A stretch of DNA of 59,973 nucleotides. Origin: Phoronis australis (lineage: Eukaryota; Phoronida; Phoronidae). The position numbers and the translations under genes are program-made. Positions 21,894 to 33,728 of this stretch are shown one piece after another (the stretch's first letter is position 1; each line of letters opens with the position of its first letter). Under the pieces are notes generated by a model. That model ran no database searches. It had not been told where the DNA came from and was given only the letters and a program-made list of their open reading frames with translations. The DNA lies in contig NMRA01000737.1 of NCBI GenBank assembly GCA_002633005.1, positions 104,884 to 164,856 on the forward strand. The letters are read 5' to 3'.

Positions 21894-21953
21894 AGTGAAG
21901 AATGAAAGGTACGCCTTTAAAACGGCGTACACATGTACTTTTCATTCTTCACT
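21894..21953. repeat. Compact hairpin with 19-bp stem
   Basis: AGTGAAGAATGAAAGGTAC at 21894 pairs with GTACTTTTCATTCTTCACT ending at 21953 with a single mismatch. A further GCC/GGC pair closes the loop. A second small stem, CTTGGTAT with ATACCAAG, lies directly before it (21876-21895). It could be a tiny MITE or a transcribed hairpin; the sequence alone does not decide. Confidence 0.6.
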
Positions 21954-22020
21954 ACCGCAAGCCACTTCCGAAGCATTATGCGCTCTCGAGGAAATCAAAA
22001 AAATAATATACCCGCCTCCC

Positions 22021-22159
22021 GTTCATTAACGCTAGGACCTCGCTAAAAAACAAGACTTCGCGAGATTAGGTGACATATCGCCGTGTATTTTAATTGAGAA
22101 CACGTGACTTTGACTAGGTTTTAGCTAGGTCCTAGCGCAGGTCCTAGCGTCTACTGAAC
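22021..22159. mobile_element. Small inverted-repeat element with CTAGGACCT motifs
   Basis: The left end GTTCATTAACGCTAGGACCT matches the reverse complement of the right end, GTTCAGTAGACGCTAGGACCT, with a small gap. The CTAGGACCT motif is repeated a second time near the right end. The size is about 139 bp, without coding capacity or a clear target duplication. Confidence 0.5.
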
Positions 22160-22718
22160 GCACGTCCGCTCACCTCGTAGCTTCATAGTTCGCACAAACG
22201 GGAATGGTACCCCACACCATAGCGGCACCCCTGACGTCGCTGCGTCGTTTCTCACCTTCCTCACAGGTTAATGTGCCACCTCTCGGCGAGGTAAGATCGA
22301 CCGTATACGAGGTGATGTGGATATAGACCGATTAAGACGGTAAAAAGACTAAATTAAATCGGGTGGCATTCTCCTTTAAGTGCCACCTTATGGGAAAACG
22401 TTGAAGTGTTTTGACGTCCGATTTCGCTTAAAAGTAAATTGTTGGCGAAAATGAGCCCTTGCGGACACTCATGTGAGCCTAATTTGAAATATTTTGAAAT
22501 GTCCTTTTACTGGCGAAAAGCTGAAAATTTTACCCACATTTGGAATGCCTGCGCCCCGTGCTCGGGGTAAATATGACACTGGTACGGTAGCAGTTGATCA
22601 TTTGCTTCATTTTAATTGTAATGTATCCCTCTTCTACACCTTCGATGTGTCGTATCACTTTTATCCGAATCCGGGGGGCACATAAATTTCCACACCGAAC
22701 CGTCCATATTTTAAATTA

Positions 22719-25700
22719 TTGGGGGAGATGGTCCCCCGCTTCCTGTGACCGTGTACGCTGGCGGCCACCTTTTTGAAACCAAGACAACTCTGGCCAATTT
22801 GCTTGAGGCACAAAAATGTCCAACTTTTTTAAAACCTTGGGACAATGAAATAAAAATCATGATCGTTTTCAAATCAAACAGCCCACAAACAGTTATTCAT
22901 CAACTCTATAATAGTATTTCCTTCGAAATTCCAATTTTTATGGACAGGTTTCATTGCAACGTTTAAGTCTCGCTTAAACCTTACAGTAGGCCTACTACGT
23001 GACAGGAGCCGCATATTTCTGTAAAAACATGCTTTGCAAGACCGGATTGAATTTTTTCAAGTCTGGAACTATTACCCTCAGGGGGAGCGTAATTTGAGCT
23101 TTGCGGGTTACATCTCCTGTAGTGTGCTGTCCGACCGAACCTGAAGTTCTGAATTTTTGTTCCGGCCTATATACTTACTACTCAAACAATGGAATGTGAC
23201 GCCAGCTGCTAACATAAATGAAATCTGATATTGTTAGTGTTAAGAGCTTATTTCCCCTCTGACGCAGCGCCACCAGTGCTTAAAAGTGGTCATGTGGAAT
23301 TACATGTGTGGGCATCAATGCGCATGCTTGGTCGGAAATTTACCCGTCACGTCGCCACCACTTGCACACTGTACATGTAGTTGTTTGGGCTTAGCCAAGG
23401 ATCGGGGTTCCTTGACTTTGTTTACTTCGATCACTACCCGTTTTTGATAAATTGCAACTATTCAAGTCAAATGGGGTCGCCATACAACGCGACAATGAAC
23501 TAAAAGATGTTTTCCAGATTTCAACAAATGTTAATGACTGGATATTATGACCTCGGTTTCATTACTTTATCCAATGAGAAGCCATGTTAAACAACATCCC
23601 ACAGTGCTTCCTTTCGTAGCACTGTGGAAGAGTGTAGACCTTATTTCGGTTTGCATTTGAGCCTGGAATGCAGAGTGGTACAATTTCAACAACTGGAATT
23701 TTGATGTAGTACGTTTACAGTCATTTTGTCATTTTTTATTAATTTCAGTTAGTTTGTGAGAGAAAAATTCTGTTAACAGCCTACGCAATACATCGCCTGT
23801 TTGTGTACGCTGACGTACAGGCGACGACGCGACCATGCACAGTCAAACATTGTGCAGTGCAATCGTCCCCCATTTACTGTTTTGTCCACATATGCAAAGT
23901 ATAGGTCAGCTAAAAACAAATGTTATGTGTTCGCTGCAACAGCCAAATATCTGTACCGCCCCAAAGTGACCGATGGCGTGTTTTTTTTTTCCTTTTTAGT
24001 CGAAAGGGAAATTGTGAGTGCGCAAAATCTATGAAACTACCTGTTTCTTCTTCTTAAACGAACGGGAAAATGGGGCTTTGTGGCGTGGAAAACTACAACA
24101 GTGTGTCAAAAATGAAACAACGTGATGGTGTGACGGGATAAGAGGGATAATACGCGAAGAGCGGGAAAGTTGGCAAGTATAATGTACGCTGTCGGTAATA
24201 CAAAGTATTAAATAAGATTATTTTACAATTAGGTAAACTTTTCAGTGTTCAAATTTTGTTTCACATGTAAAGGTAAATACTACAGATATCATTAAAGCTC
24301 AACAGGAAAGCATTGCACCAATGAATTGTAATAGAGACAATTGAAAATAGTGATAATCTATGCATGCATATACATGACTGTATATATAACTGCATACACA
24401 CACTTAGTTACGCAAATAAATACACGAGAATTTTTTCGAATGTTAATAAAGCAACATTAATATGACCCTTTCATTTATACTTGCAGAAAGNTTGGGGGAG
24501 GTGGTCCCCCGCTTCTTGTGACCGTGTACGCTGGCGGCTACCTTTTTGAAACCAAGACAACTCTGGCCAATTTGCTTAAGGTACAAAAATGTCCAACTTT
24601 TTTGAAACCGTGGGACAATGAAATAAAAACCATGATCGTTTTCAAATCAAACATCCCACAAACAGTTAATCATCAACTCTATTTCTCGCTTAAACCTTAC
24701 AGTACTATTACCGTCAGGGGGAGCGTAATTTGAGCTTTGCGGGCTACATTCCCTGCAGTGTGCTGTCCGACCGAAACTGAAGTTCTGAATTTTTGTTCAA
24801 TGGAATGTGACGCCAGCTGCTAACAGAAATGAAATCTGATTTTGTCAGTGTTAAGAGCTTATTTCCCCTCTGACGCAGCGCCACCTATGCTGAAAAGTGG
24901 CCCTGTGGAATTACATGTGTAGGCATCAATGCGCCACCACTTGCACACTGTAGTTGTATGGGCTTAGCCAAGGATCGGGATTCCCTTGACTTTGTTTACT
25001 TCGATCACTACCCGTTTTGGTAAATTGCAACTATTCAAGTCAAATGGGGTCGCCATTCTACGCGACAGTGAACTGAAAGAAGTTTTCCAGATTTCAACAA
25101 ATGTTAATGACTGAATATTATGACCAATGAGAAGCCATGTTAAACAACATTCCACAGTGCTACCTTTCGTAGCACTTTGGAAGAGTGTAGACCTTATTTC
25201 GGTTTGCATTTGAGCCTGGAATGCAGAGCGGTACAATTTCAACAACTGGATTTTTGATGTAGTACGTTTACAGTCATTTTGTCATGAGAGAAAAATTCTG
25301 TTAACAGCCTACGCAATACATCGCATGTTTGTGTACGCTGACGTACAGGCGACGACGCGACCATGCACAGCCAAACATTGTGCAGTGCAATCGTCCCCCA
25401 TTTACTGTTTTGTCCTAATATGCAAAGTATAGGTCAGCTAAAAACAAATGTTATGTGTTCGCTGCAACAGCCAAATATCTGTACCGCCCCAAACTGACCG
25501 ACGGCGTGTTTTTTTCCTTTTTAGTCGAAAGGGAAATTGTGGGTGCCGCAAAATCCAGGAAACTTCCTGTTTCTTCTTCTTAAACGAACGGGAAAATGGG
25601 GCTTTGTGGCGTGGAAAACTACAACAGTGTGTCAAAAACGAAACAACGTGATGGTGTGACGGGATAAGAGGGATAATACGCGAAGAGCGGGAAAGTTGGC

Positions 25701-26016
25701 AAGTATAATGTACGCTGTCGGTAATACAAAGTATTAAATAAGATTATTTTACAATTAGGTAAACTTTTCAGTGTTCAAATTTTGTTTCACATGTAAAGGT
25801 AAATACTACAGATATCATTAAAGCTCAACAGGAAAGCATTGCACCAATGAATTGTAATAGAGACAATTGAAAATAGTGATAATCTATGCATGCATATACA
25901 TGACTGTATATATAACTGCATACACACACTTAGTTACGCAAATAAATACACGAGAATTTTTTCGAATGTTAATAAAGCAACATTAATATGACCCTTTCAT
26001 TTATACTTGCAGAAAG
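22719..26016. repeat. Large tandem duplication joined by an N
   Basis: Positions 22719-24490 (1772 bp) and 24492-26016 (1525 bp) are the same sequence apart from many indels and substitutions. Copy 1 ends at CTTGCAGAAAG immediately before the N at 24491. Copy 2 begins immediately after the N and ends at the same CTTGCAGAAAG before unique sequence. This is the signature of two divergent haplotypes placed in series, or of a true duplication interrupted by a contig break. No gene is recognised in either copy. Confidence 0.85.
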
Positions 26017-28292
26017 AAACTCTCAGACACCAAATGTCACTTCTTTCCGTAAAACACTTTAACATAATTTAACACGCAAAATGTTTCCCTGAAAACTGGC
26101 ATGTAGTCAGATAGGTTGTCGTAAGTGGCTCGCAAAGATATCAGGTCAGAGGTCAGGTTGTTGTAGGTTCCCAGCCAGGGCCATGGATAGGTCCGTTTAA
26201 AGATTGGTCAGTGTAATTGTCGGGTTTATTGACTAATTTTGTTGACAAATCGCTGGTTGTGTGGAACCGCACATCAAGAATCTCGTTTGTTGATTCCATT
26301 ATGAACAAAAATGACAAAATGAAATTGAAGCAATGAAATTAGGCAACGTTTCAAAACTACATCACTCGATCAAAATTCCGGGGAGCAGACAACCGGAAGT
26401 CAACAGAGCAAACTCTTTTGTCAGTCCAGTGAAGTCTCGGGGGTTGCGAGGTCCAACACTTGAATGCAAGAGTAATGGCCACGAGTTGGCATTCTATGCC
26501 TAGAGTTCTATAACAAGACTAAGAAGGACTCCATCGTCAAGTCTGTTTAAAAATCCCGAATAAGTGACAGTGCTGATTATTCGTCATAATCAATTGCTTC
26601 TCAAAGGTAGATGTTTTTGATAGAAAACACGAACAAAAATATGGTTAGAGTATATTTTTATTAGTGAACGTGAAAGTTTTGCTTCTGGAATTAATGTACG
26701 ACTAGTAAAAAAAATTTGAAATTCCGGTGTAAACAAAACTTTGTAATGACACCCAAATTAGAGAACCAGTAAAATGTACCACCGAACATATTATTTGTAT
26801 TACGGTAAAAAATGTGCATGAATTGAAAGAAGCGCGATATATTCATGCAGCGTTAACTCTTGCTCAGTAATTTTTTATTTGCTCTTTGTTATGAGGTCAT
26901 AAACTTTCGTTTTCTCTACAAAAATTGTGCAACTTCAGATGCACTGACTTCTCGAATATCAAATGTTTGTTGACATGTCGATAAGATCGTTCGCTGGCCA
27001 AGGAAGCAGGTCACGAAAACACACGTTGGTTGCATAGGTGATGGTTACTACGTCAGAGCCTGTTCATAAGGCAAACAACATTCGACCTTGTTTGAGGATC
27101 ATACATGCCAATGGAAACAAAACATATTTGCCTCCAGAAGTTCATACACTCGTTTAAGAAATTGCAGTCATACTGTTGTCTTTCCACATAGTGCAAACCG
27201 TTTCTATTAAATCTTCTGTTAACTAGAGGTTCCCGAGTAAACACGTGCAGCCCCGGATGCTGAAGTTGTTATTTTGCTCTGACAACTACAAATATGCGTT
27301 TGATTTAGAGCACAAGTGGGCTACTTACGCATACTAAACTGCAAACCTCACCTCCCCGCGAGTAGTCTGATGACAGGTGCCGACCCACAGCAATAATAAA
27401 GCCATTAGTGCTCTCATCATATTGTTACACAACGGCGAAATCCTGTTTTGTCAGCCTCTCGGGAGAATCTAAAGTTGCGAAATTATAAGACACAGGTCAA
27501 CTACATGACCTGCAATTCCTGGAAGGAGAGGGCTACTAGAAACAGGATTTTGACCTAGTTGTAACAAGTTAACAAGTTGCCAACAAGTCCTGCTTGGAAC
27601 CACTGCTAGATGGCGTTGCTAGGCTGTCTGTCGGCTTCTCAATTGTTGGGAACTGGACCCAGTTACATATATCGCGAGACATTAACTTGCACTCACGGCG
27701 AAAACAAACTCGAACAAATGAGAAACATTACGAGAGCGTAATCTGCACTCTCTTTCATGCAAGAGAATTATTTTATTGTTTGAATATTTTTGGTTGACGC
27801 AAGGTTAAAACGTTCATTCTCCTCAGTGCATCACCAGACGTCTGACAGGAGACAAATCATATGCTAACATTTGGGGTTTTGGTACCCCAACGCCTATAAA
27901 GCGATCTCGGCTGAGCCAGACTCTGACTAACCCGTCCCAATCGAATAACAAATTAACACTCTTGGCTTAGCCGCGAAAAAAAATATTCGGTAATTTCTCA
28001 TAGAATGCACCGATTTGAAAAATTCAACTACAACTACTATTTACTTTTCAGTTTTAAAAACAGTTATGTTAATGAGCGTTTGCCTTCATACGCTTAACAG
28101 GCGTGTTGGTTTACGACGCCGTTATTTCATAAAGCACGTTCAGCCAAGCCCATGAATAGGGACTAGCTCCGACTCCAGTCCGTGACGGCGCCATCAACTG
28201 AACCTTATCGCTGGATATCGGTACTCTGCGGTAAACGGTGCACGCGTTCTCGTCCACATGCTGGCAAATTCTGGTAACGTAAGCTTTTTACC
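26017..28292. other. Non-coding stretch
   Basis: No exon supported. Two details can be seen: a perfect DR1 hexamer pair at 26143-26155, and a TATAAA word at 27895 just after a short GGGGTTTTGGTACCCC palindrome-like segment. Neither is tied to a recognised gene. Confidence 0.45.
26143..26155 (+). promoter_or_regulatory. Perfect DR1 nuclear-receptor motif
   Basis: AGGTCAGAGGTCA contains two exact AGGTCA half-sites spaced by one base, the arrangement bound by RXR/HNF4/PPAR-type nuclear receptors. No adjacent gene is recognised. A chance occurrence cannot be excluded. Confidence 0.3.
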
Positions 28293-28511
28293 TCATGATG
28301 CAACGAAACTACAATATTCTTGAAATTTCCACGACGTCAAATAACTCATACGTTCCGTTTTCTGACCTAGTTCACGGCGCCTCTCTAGTATTTCTTCATC
28401 ACTGTATTCCTGTTCGAATTGATAGCCTGTGAAACTTAACGATCCACCTGCGAAGTCTTCGTAGGGACAGACTGATGAGCTCTCGTCTAAGTCGGGATTG
28501 CGAGTTGTCAT
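28293..28511 (-). CDS. Unidentified candidate first exon
   Basis: On the minus strand an ATG at 28511 opens 72 codons of acidic, hydrophilic sequence without a known domain. Segments include MTTRNPDLDESSS, CPYEDFAGG and YSDEEILERRREL. A plausible donor (GAAC|GTATGAG, exon end at 28352) would cut the frame after about 53 codons; otherwise it runs to a TGA at 28293. A TATATAA box stands about 60 bp upstream. I do not recognise the protein. The composition looks coding, and the upstream region is duplicated at 20385-20667. Confidence 0.35.
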   Translation of the reverse strand: MTTRNPDLDESSSVCPYEDFAGGSLSFTGYQFEQEYSDEEILERRRELGQKTERMSYLTSWKFQEYCSFVAS

Positions 28512-28571
28512 GTTGATGTTTATTACTGAGCCTTCTGTTTCAAAATGAATTATTCTCACCCTAAGCAATAC

Positions 28572-28578
28572 TTATATA
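28572..28578 (-). promoter_or_regulatory. TATA box upstream of the candidate exon
   Basis: TATATAA on the minus strand lies about 60 bp before the ATG at 28511. It is kept in the inverted duplicate at 20385-20667, within the shared word TCAGTTTTATATAAGTATTG. Spacing suits a start site 25-30 bp downstream and a short 5' untranslated region. Confidence 0.35.
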
Positions 28579-29053
28579 AAACTGAAACAAAGTCTGCCTC
28601 ATTAGATGCAATTTGTAATGCCTTTGGAGTGTTCTAGAGTGCAAATGATTTTAGAATCCAGCAATGAATAAATCACTGCGTTAGCAGCTTTATGTGCAAT
28701 AAAACTAGTTGACGGGACACCGAGGCCGTGTGACCTCATGCTAATTTATTGTTTGCTGGCAGAAACTGTTGTGAAACAACTCAATCGATTTCCACCCCAC
28801 GGCTTGGTGTTATAGGGGAGTCTTTATTTACATTTACATTATTAAAATAATGATTGTCAATGTACAACTTCTGCCCTGACGGTGCTGTGGCCAAAGCGGA
28901 ACCTAAATTCGCGGCTCCCGACGAGTAGATTTGCAGTAATTTCGTGACTAATTCACCAACATAATCACGTGCGCATTACTTTGGCTCACTAGTATAGTAT
29001 TTTCTTGACTGGAAGTTTAGTTTCCAACTTTGGTTGGTTTATATTCGTGATAT

Positions 29054-29152
29054 CTGATCAGTTTCCGAGCCACTGGCCGGGATAACGAGTCAATCCGGCC
29101 GGCCGCGACAGGCCTGATCGGGCTCCGAGCCACTGACCAGGATAACAAGCGT
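29054..29152. repeat. Imperfect direct repeat, spacing about 60 bp
   Basis: CTGATCAGTTTCCGAGCCAC and CTGATCGGGCTCCGAGCCAC are each followed by TGNCC-GGATAACNAG. A GC-rich CCGGCCGGCCGCGAC segment separates the two units. Confidence 0.6.
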
Positions 29153-30239
29153 CATGTTTCGAGTGTTTAGAACTAAAAAAGTAACAAGTCTAAACAACAC
29201 AGATCTAGGTTCTCCTGTCTGTATCTCAAGGAAAAATACTTAGAATTTATCTCCAAACAGACCCCAAACTCCTGCTACGGACCTTATTGGCCTGCCGAAC
29301 TTTCAAGTAGCCGGCTACGGAGTGTCCAAATACCAATAAATCCGTAACAGCGAAATAAAACAACACGTTTTTATAACAACTCGGTGTATTTTTGAGGGTT
29401 TTACATCGAAGTTTGATGATTTATTGGTGTTAAACGATGAATTCAAGCGATAAGCTCACACCAGTAGCCCGTGTTATGAACTGCTGAACAGACTGCGTGT
29501 GAAACCAATTACGTCATTGAATAATTTCAACACCTTTGCCGTCAGGTGTCAGGTAACACAACCGTACGTGCCGTTATGGAGTAGAACTACTCGATCTAAA
29601 TTGATACAAATTAGGTTGTTTTTTGGATGGCATGCTCCTTTAATTGAAGGAAACACTTTGAATTGCAAGACCGTAAGAAGCGCCAAAGCATTTTATCAAA
29701 CAAGTACCTTTCTTCGCGTTGAAATATGTTTAATCAACGCATAGTTTTCCCTGATCTGTACATGTATTTTAGTTCTTAAAGCATCATTGTGCTACTCTTA
29801 TTCAACGCGCACTTTTGCTTAATCTTCGAGAATAGTAAGACAGCGAACCACAGAGAAGAGAGAAAATTCCAGAGAACTTTTGTTAACTACCAATGCCTGA
29901 TTCACCCTTTGAGGACTGTCCCATTGGCCACAGCATTTTTGGTGGTGGTGCTCCATTTTTTGCAGCATACATGTAGGTCGTCAAAACTCTCTTGCAAACA
30001 TGCAACTTATCATGTACATGTATGGCGTAAAATCGAGAAAATGTGTTAAGCACAGTTTTATAAAGCTAAAATGATTACCTGCAGTCTGGAACACGTTGTA
30101 CCAGACGGGCGCAGAACGCGCATGTGAGCCCGCTGAAGATTGTTTACAGCGACAAGGGTCGTGTATTTATTAACCAATTACTAATATATATTTAAAACCG
30201 AGTTGAGGCGCTAGCGGCCTTACTCAAGGGTCTAACAGT

Positions 30240-30320
30240 GTCACCCAGTGGGACTCGAACCCATTGACTCGAGAGAGAAAGCGGGTACCTATCACCCTAC
30301 AGTATGATACACTGCCTCGT
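30240..30320 (-). repeat. tRNA-like segment, probable SINE head
   Basis: Read on the minus strand, the segment contains a perfect box B, GGTTCGAGTCC (30261-30251), preceded by a degenerate box-A-like region about 45-50 bp upstream. The acceptor and anticodon arms do not fold as a regular tRNA by eye, so a tRNA-derived SINE is the better reading. Confidence 0.45.
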
Positions 30321-32545
30321 CAAAGCACAGCTTTTGCACTGCATGTTAATTCACTGGATTCAAGATGGTGGAATTAACTATCACTCTCTCATGAAATTTA
30401 GCCTTTCACTTGCCCCTCTGTAAATCCGTCACCGTCAACTACTGGAAAAAGGTAATTCATAGAAAAAACCCCAAGGAAATTCGTACAAAGCACAAAAGTA
30501 TCAAGACATTCACTCCAAACAACCGAAAATGGTTGTATAAGACGGCCATAGAAAGAATGATGGAAGCTTGAACAACTTTGTAAATTTCAAAACGTTTATA
30601 TTCCGATGGTTTTGTAACTATAAAATGTCGACATTTTCCAGCTCCATTCTTGGAGCGGTTTTCGACAACTTATCAAAACTACATCTCAGGAGGTTTTCAA
30701 CATTTTACGAAAAGAAGTGACATTTGGTTTCTGAGTGTTTGTTCTGCAATGAAAACTTTAGGCAGTACTAACAGATGTGTTCACGTATCTAAGTGCGCGT
30801 GCCTATGCATATATACGCATGGTGTGTGTTATTACTATTTTTAATTTTTCCTGTAGTGATTCATTCATGTAATCTTTACCTGTTGCCCATGTTATATGTA
30901 GTACTTGACCATACACCGTGAAATAATAATAAAAAATAAAAATTTCTCTTGTAAAAGAATCTAATTGGTTTGTATACTTTGTGTTTCTGACAGCGTACAT
31001 TGTACTTTCCAATTGCCCCGATCTTGGCGGACTATACCACTTCTTGAATTTTGCAGCATTCCCAGCACACCATTAGAATGTCCCGTTTTTGACACACGCC
31101 AAAATTGACATAATATCTTACACTTTGTAATTTCCTAAGTGACATAGCCACATTTTCCCGTTCAACTAAAAGAAAAAACTGGACGTTTCATGCTTTTGTG
31201 GCACTCGCAATTTCCCGTTTGACTAACAAACAAAAACGCCGTAGGAAGCTTTTGGGAGTTACGTCTCCATTTTAACAAGAACACTCTTGTGACACTTTTG
31301 CGTGTAGCCGCGAACATTTCACCCCTGCGTCAAGCATAGATCCACAGGTACCGCTTTTCAATCCACTTTTTCCATTCTGGAATGTTGACCGTGACAACTA
31401 CTGTATGAAATACGTGTTCAAACCAACATTGTCTCTTTGTTGTGTTTTATTTACGTAACAATAGTAAAGATAATTTTCAATGTGACTCATTGTCGTTAAC
31501 ATACACTAAACATACGAGGAATGTTTCTTTCCGAAGAAATGAGTGTATTTCTAAACTATTTATGTAAAATCCTACATTGCTACCAAACTAATGAGAACTA
31601 TCCACGATATATCCTGCATTGTTATCCACAATATATTTCAAAGCTACAAAATAGATGTTTGAAAATTAAGAAAACTCTTAACTGCAAATTTCGGATAGAT
31701 ATTTGGAGTTATTAGTTATCACATTTTCAGGCCAACTGATTGCACACCCCTTAATTTTTATTGTAGAATAAGGTTTGTATCAAACGGCACCAAAGATCCA
31801 ATTAATATAAAAAGATGAGTAATTTTGGACAAATAGCTGATTAAATTCCTGTGAGGGACCCATATATTATGAAATCTTGTCGTTTCAGAGTAGCAATCTT
31901 TTGAATTATTGAATTTATTTCCCGCTGTAGGTTTGCAGGGAAGCTGCCTCGCCATCTATCGTTTTTAACTGGAAACCAAAATTGCCGAACTTAAAAGCCA
32001 CCTTGCAAAATTAGTTTGCTCTACTTTCTGAATACTGGAAGGAGACATTTGGATATTCTGTACCATTGACTGTTTTGATAGCTATTATACAAGCGCCCTG
32101 GGCCCACGGTCTACATTTGTACTCGAAATCGAACTTAAAATGTCTTTCTACTTTACTAGGCCATCGTGTGAATAGCGCGTGGAATAGTCAATAGAAGGCG
32201 CTGGCTACAAATACAATCTCAACTAAGCAACAGGTGGTCTCAAGTGAGTCACTTATATTATCTGAAGAACATTAGGTTGTAATATCTTCTTATTGTTACC
32301 GATTAAAATTAGTTTTTCCTCCTCCCGGCCTAGTATCAAATATTGACACTTGGGTTTTTGGAATAGTATGCGAAAAACTCACAACAAATGAACTTTCCCT
32401 AGTTTTAGCTTTTCTATCTAATCTAACTGTTTATTTAACGATATGCGTTTCACATTTTTCACACGAAGACTCCAGCGGACGTTTAACAACACATCTGGCA
32501 AGGGATCGAGTTACAGCACCCCTGCTTTAGAAGTTCAAACCCGTC

Positions 32546-32550
32546 TATAA
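32546..32550 (+). promoter_or_regulatory. Putative TATA box of gene B
   Basis: CTATAAGAG lies 86 bp before the gene B ATG, which would put initiation near 32575-32580 and give a 5' leader of about 50-55 bases. In the duplicate at 50560-50605 about 30 extra bases are inserted at this point and the word becomes AATAAAAGAG. Only copy 1 therefore keeps the box. Confidence 0.4.
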
Positions 32551-32631
32551 GAGACCTACTTCCAGGATGTGCGGTTCAGGTCAACGTCATGTAATTCGCT
32601 AGTTTCCAGACTCGTGTAACACAGTAAAATA

Positions 32632-32700
32632 ATGGTCGTGAAAGTTAAGTTACTGTTGTTTCTACTGCTCGGGATTTATCAAAAGTATAGCCATGCAGAG
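32632..32700 (+). CDS. CTHRC1-like: CTHRC1-like gene B, signal-peptide exon
   Basis: ATG opens 23 codons: basic residues, then the hydrophobic run LLLFLLLG, then a polar end SHAE. This is a standard signal peptide. It is followed at once by a good donor, GAG|GTAAGC. The exon ends in phase 0. The CTHRC1 exons at 43277 and 44095 are the next recognisable same-strand exons, and 43277 enters in phase 0, so I assign it to gene B. A putative TATA box is 86 bp upstream. The link across a 10.6-kb intron is an inference. The identical peptide is encoded at 50682-50750. Confidence 0.7.
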
Positions 32701-33728
32701 GTAAGCCTACCTACGTCTACATGTAAATGTAGGCACCGTTATCTGATACCATATTAGTTCTAAAATGGTGATGATTAATATGCTTTTTAAACAATGCTCA
32801 CGCGTAGTCATAGGCTTCAAGTTTAGTTGGTTCACTGCTCAACACTCCCAAGGTGTCATTGGCGTAGGGAGAAAATGGGTTGGAAAAAGGGTTCGTGACC
32901 ATTGTAAAAAAATTATCTGGCGTGCGCGTGTGAACTTGCCATTTTGAATGCTTCTGTCTGCGCCTGTGTAAAATATGGCATCTACCTGTCAAAAGACGCT
33001 ACACAGGCTACTAATCCCAGTATGCAATTTTTGTTACCACTTTTTATAAAAGTGAAAATCACTGATTTAACTTTGTCGGGTATTTTGTGGTGCACACAAG
33101 AAATTCAGAAGTCAAATTTTAAAGTGTTTTTTAAGTTGGAGCATCATGTCTATTTTGTAAATTTTTGGTTTAAAGAGCTTCAATAAGAAAATACATTTAA
33201 AAGGTTTTACTTAAAAACAGTAAAGAAAAAATAAAATTTTGATCGTGCTTATGTAGACATTTAAACTCTCTATCAAGAGACAGTCTTTTCGTCAGTAACC
33301 TTCATGGGATCACCAGTATTCGGTAAATTTGGCCAATTTTTGTATTTGACTTTTAGCTATTTTTGAGGTGCTCAGGGGGTCACTTTAAGCGGTGCTGGCG
33401 ATTTCAGGTAATATTTTCGAACAGTTTGCTATCTGACTAAAATGAAAAGTAAAAGTTGGGCTTTTCGTTTGTTTCCAATGAACAGCCGGTGAAAAGAACA
33501 TACCATCGCATATTTCACCCCGTGTCCTTGAGTAGTCTGCAGCTGCAGCTCATGAACCCCACAATGGACTTGATTATTTTTGCAAATATGCCACTAGGGG
33601 CCTGAAATAAGTTGACGTCAGTTGTTAAATGGTTTGCCTACTGCTGCCCCCCGGGTAGCATTTTGTATAACTAGATTTCTTTGGTGAAATGTGGCCAATT
33701 GTTTCCATCTATAAAATAGTAGCACATG

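Larger units (their letters stand above)
21479..22718. other. Non-coding stretch with hairpins
   Basis: No exon recognised. It contains the compact hairpin at 21894-21953 and the inverted-repeat element at 22021-22159, listed separately. The remaining open frames are short and lack domains. Confidence 0.5.
28800..31670. other. Non-coding stretch with small repeats
   Basis: No exon recognised. It holds a tandem duplication of about 60 bp at 29054-29152, marked by CCGAGCCACTG and GGATAAC, and a tRNA-like segment at 30240-30320. Open frames are short and without domains. Confidence 0.45.
31671..33728 (+). repeat. Segmental duplication, copy 1 (gene B promoter and first exon)
   Basis: This block matches 49692-51774 in the same orientation from AAAACTCTTAACTGC to TAGTAGCACATG, with scattered substitutions and several indels. 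It contains the gene B promoter, exon 1 and the start of intron 1. The left edge is inside continuous sequence in both copies. The right edge of copy 2 coincides with the N at 51775. An internal open frame (32765-32947) is longer in copy 2 because of one extra A, so it is probably not a gene. Confidence 0.85.

Noticed and set aside
28471-28500. CTGATGAG word as a possible hammerhead ribozyme core
   Set aside because: No GAAA box or stem II/III arrangement follows it.
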